This document shows, in pieces, positions 45,068 through 56,029 of a stretch of 64,000 bases of DNA; the stretch's first letter is position 1, and the number at the start of each line of letters is the position of its first letter. Origin of the DNA: Limnomonas spitsbergensis (taxonomy: Eukaryota; Chlorophyta; Chlorophyceae; Chlamydomonadales); assembly GCA_037349105.1 (NCBI GenBank), contig JAYJMM010000123.1:8370001-8434000 (forward strand). Reading direction: 5' to 3'. The notes under the pieces are model-generated. The model saw only the letters and a list, made by a program, of their open reading frames with translations, was not told the DNA's origin and did not search any database. The translations under genes were made by a program, and so were the position numbers.

Positions 45068-45615
45068 CTACTTACGCACACCACCTGGAGGTTTCTACGA
45101 GCAGAGCATGGGCCGTGGCGAGATAGGAAGCATGTTGGCATGTTTGCAGTTTGCTTCGCCACTTCAGTCGCTTGGTTACTTATTTGGTCGTTGGAAATCG
45201 TGATTTTTTGAAAATAAAAGCAGTGAGTAAAATAGAAGCATACCTAGAAGGTCTTGGATTTCTGAGAGACTTGCGGATTACCGACTCGGGTCGGAACTGA
45301 CGTGTCGCTGTCGGCTTCGGTTGCCCGGCGTGGTAGTCCGGTGCCGTACGTCAGCAACAGGGAGGGTAGCAAGAATGTGCTTCTTACACAGCCCGCAAAC
45401 TTACATTGCAATTTAATTGGTCTCTTAATATATTACCACTGATACTAAGAAGTGGAGCGTCGAACTTTTGACTCGCTTGCTCATTCACTCACTCACTACT
45501 CTTGTTCTGTTTCTCTGTTCGGAAACATTACCCCAACACTGCGTGATCGATAATCAAAGCATATCGTTTTGTTTAACTTAACAAGAAACTCAGCGCGAGG
45601 GTGGGACCTGGCGAG
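45068..45615. promoter_or_regulatory. Divergent promoter region, sulfite reductase and PF20
   Basis: About 550 bases between the sulfite reductase second exon (minus) and the PF20 start ATG (plus). It must also hold the sulfite reductase transit-peptide exon. No core promoter element is convincing. Confidence 0.5.
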
Positions 45616-48600
45616 ATGGAGGACCCGCAAGCCCTTGCGGATCTTCTCAAAGCAGAGGCCTCAGACGATGACTTCCACTATGCAGAGGTGGAGGTCATGA
45701 GGTGAGCTAACCCGCAGCACATGCTTTCACCTACAGTACTTAACGAAGGTGACCATCGTCCGCAGCGAGGAGGACGATGACGGAGCTAGCGAGGATTTTG
45801 ATGCTGCTCTTCGAAGTCTCACAGCCTTCACTGAAAAACTACCGGCATACTGAAGATCATACATTTCGTAGCCACATCCATGAAGTGACAGACCCCATGC
45901 TGACATGAGCATGCATGTGTCACATGCAGAGCGAGCATGCCATAGCCAGGGGAGAGAAGGAGGCAGGTCCTGGCCAAGTCACACGAAAGCCTGAAGTGAT
46001 GGACGATTTCCTTAGGAATTTCTTCGTTAAGATGGGGCTTTCACGGACATACGAGGCGTTTGAGGCTGAATGGTACGAGCTTAAGGCCACTGGGAAGCTG
46101 GAGGGAAGCCAGCTCGTTCTGGACATCTATCAAAGAAATGCGGTGAGTTTGGGGATGTTGCTTGCCGGTATTCCTTTGGGCTGGTGCAAAGAGAAATGGT
46201 ACAGTGTAATGCTCTGGATTCCTTTGGGGATGGATTACTAGAAAGGGCACGGTCACCGAATTATTGTGTGACAGGGAGCATAGGATTCCGGATACATCTA
46301 ATTAAAAATGCCAAGATATAGATGCCATGCAGACATGCATGATACCAACATGGGTGGCATGACAGATTTGCGTTCTCATGGCGCGACGGCGCCATGCCAT
46401 GGCAATTCCTATTTCTCAAAATTTGCATGAGATACTCTATTATTCTGTTAGCCAAATCTCATTCATCATCCTCATCATACACATTGCAAAACACTTGCCA
46501 GGACCTTGAAGAGGAGGTTTCGGCGCTGCGCCGGGAGCTCCACAACGCAAAGCTGATCGCCACCAAGGCCTCTGCTACCTGGGACAAGTTCAGGAAAGAG
46601 CGCGACTTCCACCAGATGCATCACAAGCGGGTTGCGCAGGAGAAGAAAAAGCTTGTAGTCGACATCAAGAGGCTTAAAGTAGGAATGAAGTGCCGGCAAA
46701 ATGCTCCTAATCGGATGCCCTGTGCTTTGCCATGCTTGGGTGTGTGGTGTTTAATTTACGACCTGTCGAGAGAGGCAGGTTGCACAGGAGGAGAACAAGC
46801 TGGTGGACATCCTGAGGCTTAAAATAGGAGAGAGATAGCGGCAGAATGCGCCTCATCTGATGCCCCCCCCCTTTGTTTTGTCGCCCTTTAGGTGGGCGAT
46901 GTTCAGTGGCATCTTAAGTTTAGAAGTCCCAGATTAGTGCGGCCATGCATGCAGGTTGAACATCATGCCAATAATGACCGCTGGTCGAAGTACGGTATTC
47001 TGATTGTTTTTGTGGGTCCGATTACTGTATTTACTAGCACGTTAAGCGGTTTTGCAGGCCTGAGGGTCCCCAGGCGCTGAATTGACTCATCACAACTCCA
47101 CATGCGCATGTATTTTTTGCACTAGGCTTGCCAACAACGCCAGCTCAGCCATGGATGGGAGGGCAGGGCAAGATACAAAGTGAAATCTAGGAGTTGTCCA
47201 ACCAGCTCTACCGTGCTATCCTTACTAGCTAGTGTGTTTGGTGTCTGATGGTATCAAGGGGGTCAGGCCACTGAAGTGCATGTGCTGGCCCTTCACTGCT
47301 CCTAGTACCACTTTGCGAAGTACGAGCCGACAATCCTCGAGCTGAAAAAGAAGTACGAATCAGCCATGAAGGAGAAGATGCTCATCTCCCTGGACAGGGA
47401 CAAGGTGTCTGCAAAAGTAAGTGGATAGTCGAGGACTCCGTTTGGTACTATAGAACCGGGTAAACTTCGCTTATAATTAATTAATGATTGGGGGGCGCGG
47501 ACCTGGATGCGCGCTACTGTAGATTTGCTTTGCCTTCCCTCATAATTAAAGTTGTTTGGGGTCGAGGGATCGACGAATTTTCGACTGTTGACGCCAGTTT
47601 TCAGTCAAAAATCAAAAGTTTTGTTTATTATTTGCTTTGAGGGCAGCATTAAAAAATAAAATCATATCCGAGGGATGGCAAATCAAATCTACGGTTATGT
47701 TGATTCAAAAGTAACTGGATAGTTGGGTACTCCGTTTGGTACTCTGCGGTTTGGTGGAGGGTCTGCCACCGAGGAGGCCAGCTTCGCTCCGTGCTACACG
47801 CGCTAAGTGCGCGCTCCTCGCCCCATGACCAACCATTTCAGAGTGCTGTGAGGCCTTCAGGCCTTGCTAGCTTTGTTTTTTACACAGTTGAAGCTTGTTC
47901 ATGTCTCACGAAGTGCAGTTCAGCACCGGTACCCAATCCAGAGTCAGAGTAGGATGCCTGGCACCAGGACCACGCACCTTAATCTACTGCCATGCAGATG
48001 GATATCCTGGGTGCTCACACAAAGAACGTTTGGTAATGAGCTCATGTTCAAGGAACTGCAGTCCTGTCTTTGGAAATTTGCTTGAAGCCAAAGGACCATG
48101 CAAAATATCTTGTCCGAATCAAAAAGTCGGATGTAAGCTACGACGTTGGTTCCTCTTCTTGGCCGAATTTGTGTTAAGGGTGCCTGACGCTAATTTTCAC
48201 TGCTATGTAGATGGAGGCCCTAGGGTCTCGGTCCATGAGCCCCATGACCAGGACACCCGCTGAGTCGCCTATCAAGGGCGCAGCTGCGGCCACCGCCCGG
48301 GGGCCGCAGCCACCGAGCGGGTCCCTCCCGGCGCAGCCGCTCGCCGCGGCAGCCAAGCGATCGGGCTGGGGAACCATCATGGCCGCCAAGCGCAACCCCT
48401 TTGAGGACGTGGAGTTTGAACAAGTGCTTCTCAAGAGTTTTTCGCTGCAGAAGACGTTCAGGGTGCGGGGAGTAGCACTGCTTATTTTGGGATGCTTCAG
48501 CTACAATTCAGCTACATCACGGTGTATGGCTGGGAGAGCATGGTGCGGTAAGCTTTGCTTTTTAATCCAGTGGACGTAGGCGGGTCATGGTACGGTACCC

Positions 48601-51600
48601 ATTGGCTGAGTGATGGCTGCACAGGGGCCTGCTTAAGCGGGCCTGTTGCGCACTACAATACAATACGTTGGAATTCCCTTCCCCCAAAATGACTTCGTTT
48701 ACCGTCAGGGGTGAGGGATTCATGAAAATACGATTGTCAACGCCAGTTTTAGTCATAAATGAAGAATTCCCGTCAAAATTTTGGTCTGAAGCTGGCATGA
48801 ACCGAATAATTAATTGACCACCGAGGAAAGGCAATCCCAAAAAAAATCTACGGGTTCGGTAAGCACTGTGCTGCATAAGACGTTTCAGGTGTGGGGACCA
48901 GGGAGCACTGGGGCATAGAGTGGGCGTGGGGGTAAATAAAGGCTGGCAGACATCTCAACTCTCTGTCTTTGCGATCTCTGGGTTGCCGTCAATGCCTGGC
49001 CACAATACAACCATGGACATGGCCTTGTTGTGCCCCATGTTACCAATCTGCCAGTGTCACACACTTGGTGGCTTGGTACCTCACCTTGTGGGGAGGGGCA
49101 CAAGGACTGGGTGGCAGGCGTAGACTTCCATCCTGCCGGGACAGCATTGGCGACTGGATCCGGTGACAACACGGTCAAGATCTGGGACTTTGAGAAGCAG
49201 CGCTGCACGCTGACTTTCACAGACCACAAACAGGTGAACTTGGCAACCACCCTGATAACTGATGAATGATGTAGGGTAGTGCGATTCAGGGGTCTACAAA
49301 CCGGCCGGTTCCCGGACAGAATAGGACAAAAGAAAAAAAAGCCGGGGAAAAGCGATAGGGGAGTTCCGGCGAAGCCGGTAAAAAAAGGGGGAAGTATGAA
49401 TGTTCTCCGGCTGTGGTGATTTGGGGCCGGAGGTCCACAAACTCTTATCCGGATCTTTTTCTCCCCGGCTGTTCCAGATTTATTCCCTTGAACACATTCT
49501 CAGCAAGCCATCATGGCTAGTGGTTCTGAAAGCGGCAGATCGGTAGCAAACCCTTTAACCTCGACATGTGGTCGTTAGACAAGCGAATGAGCCACGTCTC
49601 GAAGTCGAGGAGCAACGTCGCGAAGTCGAGGTTGAGATCGACCACACCGAAACAGCCCCAGCCGAAACAGCCGCCTCTCTCGTCTCGCTGACGATCTTCC
49701 CTCAGGCAGACGGCACCTTGAAAGCGTACCTGATTTTCTCCCACTCTTATACGGGTGTGGTCACTGAAGGATCACAGCTCCCAGAGCGGGGTGCTGGTAT
49801 TAGAGCCGAGGTCTTTGCTGAGTTTGAGCTATTTAAGGGTTACATGTTTGACCGTCTAGAGCAGTACGGCAAGGCCACGATGGCTGGGGCGTGGGCCTTC
49901 ATTATTGCCAAGTATGCCCACACACCTGGTCCCCCATGTCATGCGGGTAAAAATGTTGGTTAAACATTTTTCTTTCGACGCCAAGGGTGCCCATCATGAG
50001 CTTATCATGTCAGCTGTTGAGGTGGCCAACAAGCAGCCCATGCACTTGGGTGACACGCCTCCAGTTCTTTTGGCCAAATTGGCCCTTGATGTGTGCGGCA
50101 ACTAAGTCCCCTTTGTGGGCACGTCTTTGGCTGAGGGTGTTGAGGGCGAGGAGGAGTTGGCTGAGGAGGAGGGTGAGGTGGATGCGCTGCAGCCTCCGGA
50201 GGAGGATGAATAGGATGCAGATCCCGCGCCCCCGAGTCAGATGATGACGATTTGCCTTAAGGTAGGTAAGCTGAATTGGCACGCGCCAAGCAGCAACTGT
50301 GATAGTGTGTTGGTGTGTGTGTGTGGATTATAGGGCGCATAATTGAACACAAATTAGCTTCGACCTTTTGGTTTACCAAGGAGGAAAGACTGTAGTTATG
50401 TGTGTGTGTAGTATTGTTTTTAGGAATGTAGTTAAGACGAGTGAAGATCGAACAGTGTGCAAAAAGCGGGAGAAAAAAATCCACACTTTTCACACTTTTT
50501 CGGAAACCGGACAAAAAAAATTAGATGTCTCCGGCTCCGAAAAAAAAACCGGAGAGGGAAAAAAAAGTGCCCGGCAAAACCGGTCAGTTCCAAGACCCCA
50601 TTGTAGACCCCTGGTGCGATTGTTCTATGGAATTATTTATTTTGCCACCTGGCCGGGTGGTTGGGTTCTGGCAGTAATTGTGCCACCTGGCCAGGTGGTT
50701 GGGTTCCGGCAGAAATTACTGTTGGGCTTTGGCAGTAATTTTGCCACCTGGCCAGGTGTTGGGTTCCGGCAGAAATTACTGTTGGGCTTTGGCAGTAATT
50801 TTGCCACCTGGCCAGGTGTTGGGCTCCGGCAGATATTACTGTTGGGCTCCGGCAGTAATTTTGCCACCTGGCCAGGTGGTTGGGTTCCGGCAGAAATTAC
50901 TGTTGGGCTCCGGCAGTAATTTTGCCACCTGGCCAGGTGTTGGGTTCCGGCAGAAATTGCTGTTGGGCTTTGGCAGTAATTTGCCACCTGGCCAGGTGGT
51001 TGGGTTCCGGCAGAAATTACTGTTGGGCTTTGGCAGTAATTTTGCCACCTGGCCAGGTGGTTGGGTTCCGGCAGAAATTACTGTTGGGCTCCGGCAGTAT
51101 TTTTGCCACCTGGCCAGGTGGTTGGGTTCCGGCAGAAATTACTGTTGGGCTCCGGAAGTATTTTTGCCACCTGGCCTGGTGGTTGGGTTCCGGCAGAAAT
51201 TACTGTTGGGCTCCGGAAGTATTTTTGCCACCTGGCCAGGTGGTTGGGTTCCGGCAGAAATTACTGTTGGGCTCCGGAAGTGTTTTTGCCACCTGGCCAG
51301 GTGGTTGGGTTCCGGCACTATTTTAGTTTTTGACCTTGCACCTCTAGGCCGGCAGTAATTTATGTGTGTGGCTCACTCCTTGCCATGGGTCTCTTTGACT
51401 CACTGGAAGAGTTGTGTAATGAATTGTGACTCTGGGCAGCAGAGGGCTTGGCTTGATCAAGCAGCAGTGCCGTCCTCTGTCTTTGGGCCAGGATGATGAT
51501 GGGGTTATTTGCTTTACCTGCTGCTGCTGCTGCCACTGCCACTGCTGCTTTCTATTGCTACTTGTAAAACGTTATGATTATATTATAAATAATGACGGGT

Positions 51601-52303
51601 TTCATTGACCGTAATTGTTTGTAATGAGGTTCAAAATGTGTGAAGAGGGTCATACATTTTAAATGTGCAGAATTTTAAATCTTGCTCTCCCCTTCTCCTT
51701 CATTTCCAGGCTGTTTGGGGCGTCTAGTACCATCATGCGGGCGACGTGCTCGCCAGCTGCAGCCTAAACCACACCGTGCGTCTGTGGGACGTGCCTGCCG
51801 CAAAATGCCGCCTAGCCCTCCGAGGCCACGTGGACTCAGTCAACGATGTCTGCTGGCAGCCTTACACCCCCAACCTGGCCACGGCCTCATCCGACAAGAC
51901 CGTGTCGATATGGGATGCCCGCTCCGGCCTGTGCACTCAGACCTTTTACGGCCATCAAAACAGCTGCAACGCCGTCACGTTCAACCTGGGTGGCACCATG
52001 CTGGCTTCGACGGACGCTGACGGGGTTGTCAAGCTCTGGGACACACGTATGGTGGCGGAGATCCTTACCATCGAGGTCAGCCCGCAGCCGGCGAACAAGT
52101 GCGCCATGGACAGGAGCGGCCAGCTGCTGGCCGTCGCTAGTGACGACGGGCGCGCGCGCGGCTTCGCCACGGTCGGCGGGGAGCTGGTCGGCGAGCTCGT
52201 CTCTCATGAAGATGCGGTGCATGCCGTGGTGTTTGACCCGGCAGGGCAGTTCATGGTGTCTTGCGGATCCGACAACACGTTCAGATTGTGGGCTGAGGCA
52301 TGA
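45616..52303 (+). CDS. PF20: PF20 / SPAG16, central-pair WD40 protein (possibly damaged)
   Basis: Exons: 45616-45701, 45766-45844, 45930-46142, 46502-46678, 47306-47416, 48211-48462, 49096-49233, 51728-52303 (or from 51710); about 543 aa, TGA stop. An acidic N-terminus is followed by KPEVMDDFLRNFFVKMGL, coiled coil (ASATWDKFRKERDFHQMHHK), a Pro/Ala linker, then WD repeats (DWVAGVDFHPAGTALATGS, DNTVKIWDF, HTVRLWDVP, DKTVSIWDA, DGVVKLWDT, DNTFRLW). PF20 sits in the C2-C1 bridge of the axonemal central pair and is needed for flagellar motility. Oddities: exon 2 needs a GC donor (ccg|gcatac) to avoid TGA; no exon for the first WD repeat is found between 48462 and 49096; and AVWGV is followed by TAG at 51725-51727. 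It could be functional through alternative splice sites or be decaying. Confidence 0.88.
46615..46835 (+). repeat. Duplicate of a PF20 exon end with lost donor
   Basis: The exon end gggttgcgcaggagaagaaa...aggcttaaa then gtagga (to 46684) recurs at about 46775-46830 as aggttgcacaggaggagaac...aggcttaaa then atagga. The donor GT is AT in the copy. The downstream intron sequence (cggcaaaatgctcctaatcg) is copied as well. Confidence 0.9.
48870..48905 (+). repeat. Copy of the PF20 exon 6 end
   Basis: gctgcataagacgtttcagg then tgtgggg echoes the exon 6 border gctgcagaagacgttcaggg then tgcgggg at 48445-48470. The copy lies about 425 bases downstream in the intron. Confidence 0.75.
49279..50621 (+). 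mobile_element. hAT-like DNA transposon in a PF20 intron
   Basis: Element 49287-50613 (1327 bp) begins CAGGGGTCTACAA and ends with its exact complement TTGTAGACCCCTG. It is flanked by an 8-base duplication GTGCGATT (49279-49286 and 50614-50621). An 8-bp target site and CAGGG-type ends are the hAT hallmark. Subterminal ccggcaaaaccgg/ccggcgaagccgg motifs recur near both ends. Inside, a plus-strand open stretch from 49568 (LTIFPQADGTLKAYLIFSH, FELFKGYMFDRLEQYG) and a second near 49987 (HHELIMSAVEVANKQPMHL) could be remnants of an encoded protein, but no transposase catalytic domain is seen, so the copy looks non-autonomous. Confidence 0.85.
50640..51350. repeat. 60/61-bp tandem array with internal palindrome
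   Basis: Twelve or so copies of a unit containing gccacctggccaggtggttg, ggttccggcagaaattactg and ttgggctccggcagtaattt. Each unit has the self-complementary core ccacctggccaggtgg. The 60-base period keeps frames open (repeat GSGRNYCWALAVILPPGQ), giving a spurious 226-codon frame. It begins 20 bases after the hAT element. Confidence 0.96.
51710..51727 (+). other. PF20: In-frame TAG beside an alternative acceptor in PF20
   Basis: After the acceptor cag at 51707-51709 the frame reads AVWGV then TAG (51725-51727) then YHHAGDVLASC. The same TAG can act as a 3' splice site (gtctag|tac), which keeps phase and skips six codons including the stop. Confidence 0.8.
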
Positions 52304-53527
52304 GGGGGGGGCGCTACCTTTTCAGAGCTACCTCCCTTCCCCCCAAATGAATAGTTGGGCACCCAGCCGCCCACACGGCGGAAGCTTTCTGAGAAAATGT
52401 CATTGGGCATTGTATCATCATATTGACATTTTTAGGGCCAATGGAGTAGTGGACACATGCTCAGGCTGTGGTCCTATGCAGGACAGCAGGAGGGCCTGAG
52501 GGGTTGATGCTCTATTTTCTAGGGATTGGGAGGCTGGGGCATTCTTTTGTACAGGTGGAAGCTCCGTTGGAGGGCGCCCACGTGACAGAGCCTTTTCAGC
52601 ATGTCCCAGAGATGTTACATCATTGACAGGCGGAAGCCCTGTATCACGTGCAATGCCCCTAGAGTGAATCCTCAGATGTGGTGTGACGATTCCTCGCAAT
52701 TTTTATCCATTTCAGGAGCGAGCTGTTTGGAATCACCAGCAGTTCATGAGGCCTCATGTTTGATATGTCCATTAATCTGATGACCAACAGTCTTATCATT
52801 CGGACGGGACGGGTCTGCTCGTCCTCTAGTACATATAATCGTATATTTTTGTCTAGCATGGAAGCAATTACCATGGAATAGGCACCGGTCCAGAGCTTGC
52901 CTTTCAATTATGTCCTCAGTAATTTGCATTTCCGACAGTACACTGGATCCCGAGATTCATTATTTTCACGACCATACCAAGCTGATCAGATGGGCTGTCC
53001 ACTATCGTTTTATTAACATTTCCTAGCCATGGTCCAAGGGTGTTATGTCATTGACATTTCTCTAGCCATAGCCAACAGATTGGTATGGAAAAGAACTCCG
53101 GCCTTGGATTAATCGTGCCTGGAAAACGTTCTGTCAGCAAACCTGCCACTGTATAGCTTGTAGGAACGGGGCACCGGTCGTCAATTGACTGTAGCTCATT
53201 ACATGGATGAGACAAGGATACTGCGATCCACTAACTGAACGAAAAAATGAAAAAGGCATTTCACTCTCGCCTAATATCTAAGCTGCACTCCACCCAGACG
53301 CTCACCAACACATAAATACAACAACACGTGGAAGATGATCCAGTGAAGAAAATCCGGCAGAACTCCGTCTTAACAAAAAGACAGTCGGTCTTAACCCGCT
53401 CTCCCCTCCTTTGACAGCGTGACCGGTGTGGGCATCACAATGAGGGTGCATGCTCAATTATGGCCTCATTGGTACACTTTCCATCACATGGCGCAAGGAG
53501 GGAGGAGTTGCGGAGGAGGTGGGCTGC
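52304..53527. other. Intergenic region between convergent PF20 and LHCA
   Basis: No gene is supported. A LINE-terminus fragment lies at about 52565-52640 (gagggcgcccacgtgacaga, gtcccagagatgttacatca). A TGTAA on the minus strand near 53199-53203 is a candidate LHCA poly(A) signal. Confidence 0.5.
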
Positions 53528-55465
53528 TCATTGCGGCAGGAAGGGCACTGATACTCCGTTGGTGGCAAATGTTGTCGTGAAGGGGTTAGCGACGTGCTGC
53601 AGCAGGCAGAAAGGAAGAACGTGTCAGAAGACATCCGAAACAGGTAGAATTTGCATGGTCTCATGCACAGACATGTATCCTTCCTTTAAACTGCAGAGCA
53701 ATCTTTCATCACGGCATCACCGAAAGCAATTCGGTTTCAAAAACGTGTTTTTTGATCAAGGATTTTTGTACCCACGTCAACCAGGTTCTCGATGGGGCCC
53801 TTGCCGGTGGCGGCGTGTTGAGCAAAGAAGCCGACGAAGGCCGTCATTGCCAGGCGTCCGTTGGTAATCTCATTCTGCTTGTACTTCTTGTACAGCGGGC
53901 CGTCGGCCATGCCAAAGGGGTCAAAGTAGCGGCCGCCTGCAGGCAGGCATGCAAGGGATAGCATCAGCACAAGCTCCGTCCCCCATCCCAGCCTCAGATA
54001 TTTGAAAGGCGGCCATCGAAGGCGCATGTTGATGCATGATCTCGACAAGGCAGGCCCTTATGACCAACAGTATGTTTGCAAGATTTCATCAGGCCACCGT
54101 TGACAACCACCGGTTTTGCTCGGCTATAATTGCGACAAGTTCAGGTAGGAGGGTTTCTTGTATCAGTCCCCCATGATGTGTAGCTGCAATGTAGCTGGAC
54201 ATTGAGATAATCTCAGTGCTCACCTGGGTAGCCAGGCTCCTTGCCCTTGAAGTCATCAGTGATGCCGAAGAAGGAGCCGTCACCCTGAGACCCAGGGTTC
54301 TTCATGTCCCACATCCTCTTGGTCTCAACCCAGTGCATCATCACGAGCTGAGTGATGATCAGGGTGTCTGCAAAGAAAAGGAGTAATGGGGGGGTCAGAT
54401 CGGCCCGCATATCATAAGGGAATTTCATGGCAAGGTCGATTGAGGCCACGACATCCGCATGGATAATTTGAAGCGCACTAGATAAATCTGTGAAGTGGTG
54501 CACCCATTTGTTCTGGAGGCTCACTCACTGAAGGGGATGGGAGAGTTCTTGATGACCACCTCGCCAGCGTCGTACCACTGCAGGCATCCAATGTTTTCTA
54601 TGTCAGCTGACCGCAACTGGTTCAGTTCAAGCTCCAAGTTGCATCGTAGCTCCATGGCCGCAACGTATTGGTTTCTACAAGCCACTGGCAGCATAGGCTG
54701 AAAAAGACACTGATCAGTCTATATAGCAACCCATCTCGCACCTGAGGGTAACCGAGCCCAGCCTGTGCACCAATCTGAAGAGGGTGAGGGGAAGGGCACA
54801 TGGTTACTATGGGCAGTACATTTTTGAAGCTTCAGAAAAGTTTGCTGTGGCAGAGAGGTTGCACAAGACAAAGTGCGAGAGCTGGCGGCAGCTGTAACGC
54901 AGGGTGTTCAATGGATTTTTTTGAACATGCGCACCGATGTGAAGAGGATTCCGGCAACGCCCATCATAGCCCATCGGCCGTTCTGGAGCTCGGCTTGCAC
55001 ATACCTAACGGGACAGAACACGAGGATCAGTGTCAGGCCAAAACTCGAAACAAATGAGCTCAGACTAGCTACAAAGTGGACTAGCGATGGCACAATCTTT
55101 ACGATCCACTGCTGCTCTCACCACTTCCTCAGGTCGGGGTCAGATGACAGACCCAGAGGGTCGAAACCAGCGTCTCCAGCAAGAGTGCCGTCCAAGTACT
55201 CAGGCGCGGGGTTGCCTGCGAAATGCAGACACAAAACATTCTCTTGTCAGTGCCACACCCACTGGAATTTTGCGCAGATCCCCAGTGCGTGCTAACTGGA
55301 ACTGGAATCGTCGCGTCTACGAGGAGCCTCACCAGGGAACCAGAGAGGCCTGGTGGCAGCGTCAGTGTAATCGTGCACTGCAGAGACAGGGCGCAGGGCA
55401 GTCCTGCGGGCAGCGCGCCCTGCAAACACCTGCTGACCAGCGAAGCTCTTCATCGCGAAAGCCAT
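53528..55465 (-). CDS. LHCA: Photosystem I light-harvesting chlorophyll a/b protein
   Basis: Eight exons in phase: 55333-55465, 55122-55215, 54935-55004, 54742-54774, 54529-54577, 54224-54367, 53776-53936, 53528-53596; 250 aa, TGA stop. It begins with a plastid transit peptide ([20 protein letters not shown]), then [20 protein letters not shown] and [13 protein letters not shown]. Helix B carries [12 protein letters not shown] and helix C is [16 protein letters not shown], followed by [17 protein letters not shown] and [13 protein letters not shown]; helix A has [18 protein letters not shown]. The NPGSQ/GYPGG spacing and the tail HVANPF point to the LHCI (Lhca) branch rather than LHCII. The residue at the usual Chl 603 ligand is Asn (QNGRW), as in red-shifted Lhca proteins. 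The exact Lhca number is not assigned. Confidence 0.93.
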
Positions 55466-56029
55466 TGTAGATATGTGCTGTTTTGATTTGAGGGGTGAGG
55501 CGCTGTTAATGGTAAAATCTCTCTTAAGTCAGGACGCCACTCGTCACAAGATCTGTACCGCAAGAGGTGGTTGGAGAGAGGCCCAAACGACTTTCGCTTT
55601 GGGATTCTCCCGGTGGGTTTTCTGGGTTACACTGTCTCCGACACACCGTACTTGGCCAAGAGAGTTTTAGACTCAAGTGGATTCCCAGTGCGATCTACTG
55701 AGTTGCATATCGTTGGGTCATCCCTGGCCGCCTTCCGGCAACCCACTTTGTACCGGTGCTTGGTACCAGGCCTGGTGCATGCAAATTCGGGTGAGAAGTT
55801 AGAGAATAGAGAAAAGGGTGCAGGGGCCACCTTGCCGCACTGAGGGCAGTGCGGCAGGCGACATAAAACTTGACGATGCCAATTTAAACTAAACCTTTCA
55901 AACTTCAAACATCTGTTGATACAGTGGCGCGTCTTGAAGTCGCGTATAATGCGAAACGTTTTCTGTCTTTACTGGTGGGCTAGTACAGTGGGCTAGTTCA
56001 CACATACCTGAAGTTCGACTTCTTGACAC
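55466..56029. other. Upstream region of LHCA, no further gene
   Basis: This should hold the LHCA promoter. A minus-strand open stretch at 55627-55908 contains a CxxC-type run (CRLPHCPQCGKVAP) but no recognised domain or start context. I leave it unassigned. Confidence 0.35.

Noticed and set aside
50678..51358. 226-codon plus-strand open frame with a 20-residue repeat
   Set aside because: It is the translation of the 60-bp minisatellite in a PF20 intron, with no start context, domain or splice support.
51725..51727. TAG reassigned as a sense codon, as in some ulvophyte algae
   Set aside because: RSP16 and the coiled-coil gene both end naturally at TAG at the expected protein length, so TAG works as a stop in this genome; the PF20 TAG is better explained as a mutation or a splice acceptor.
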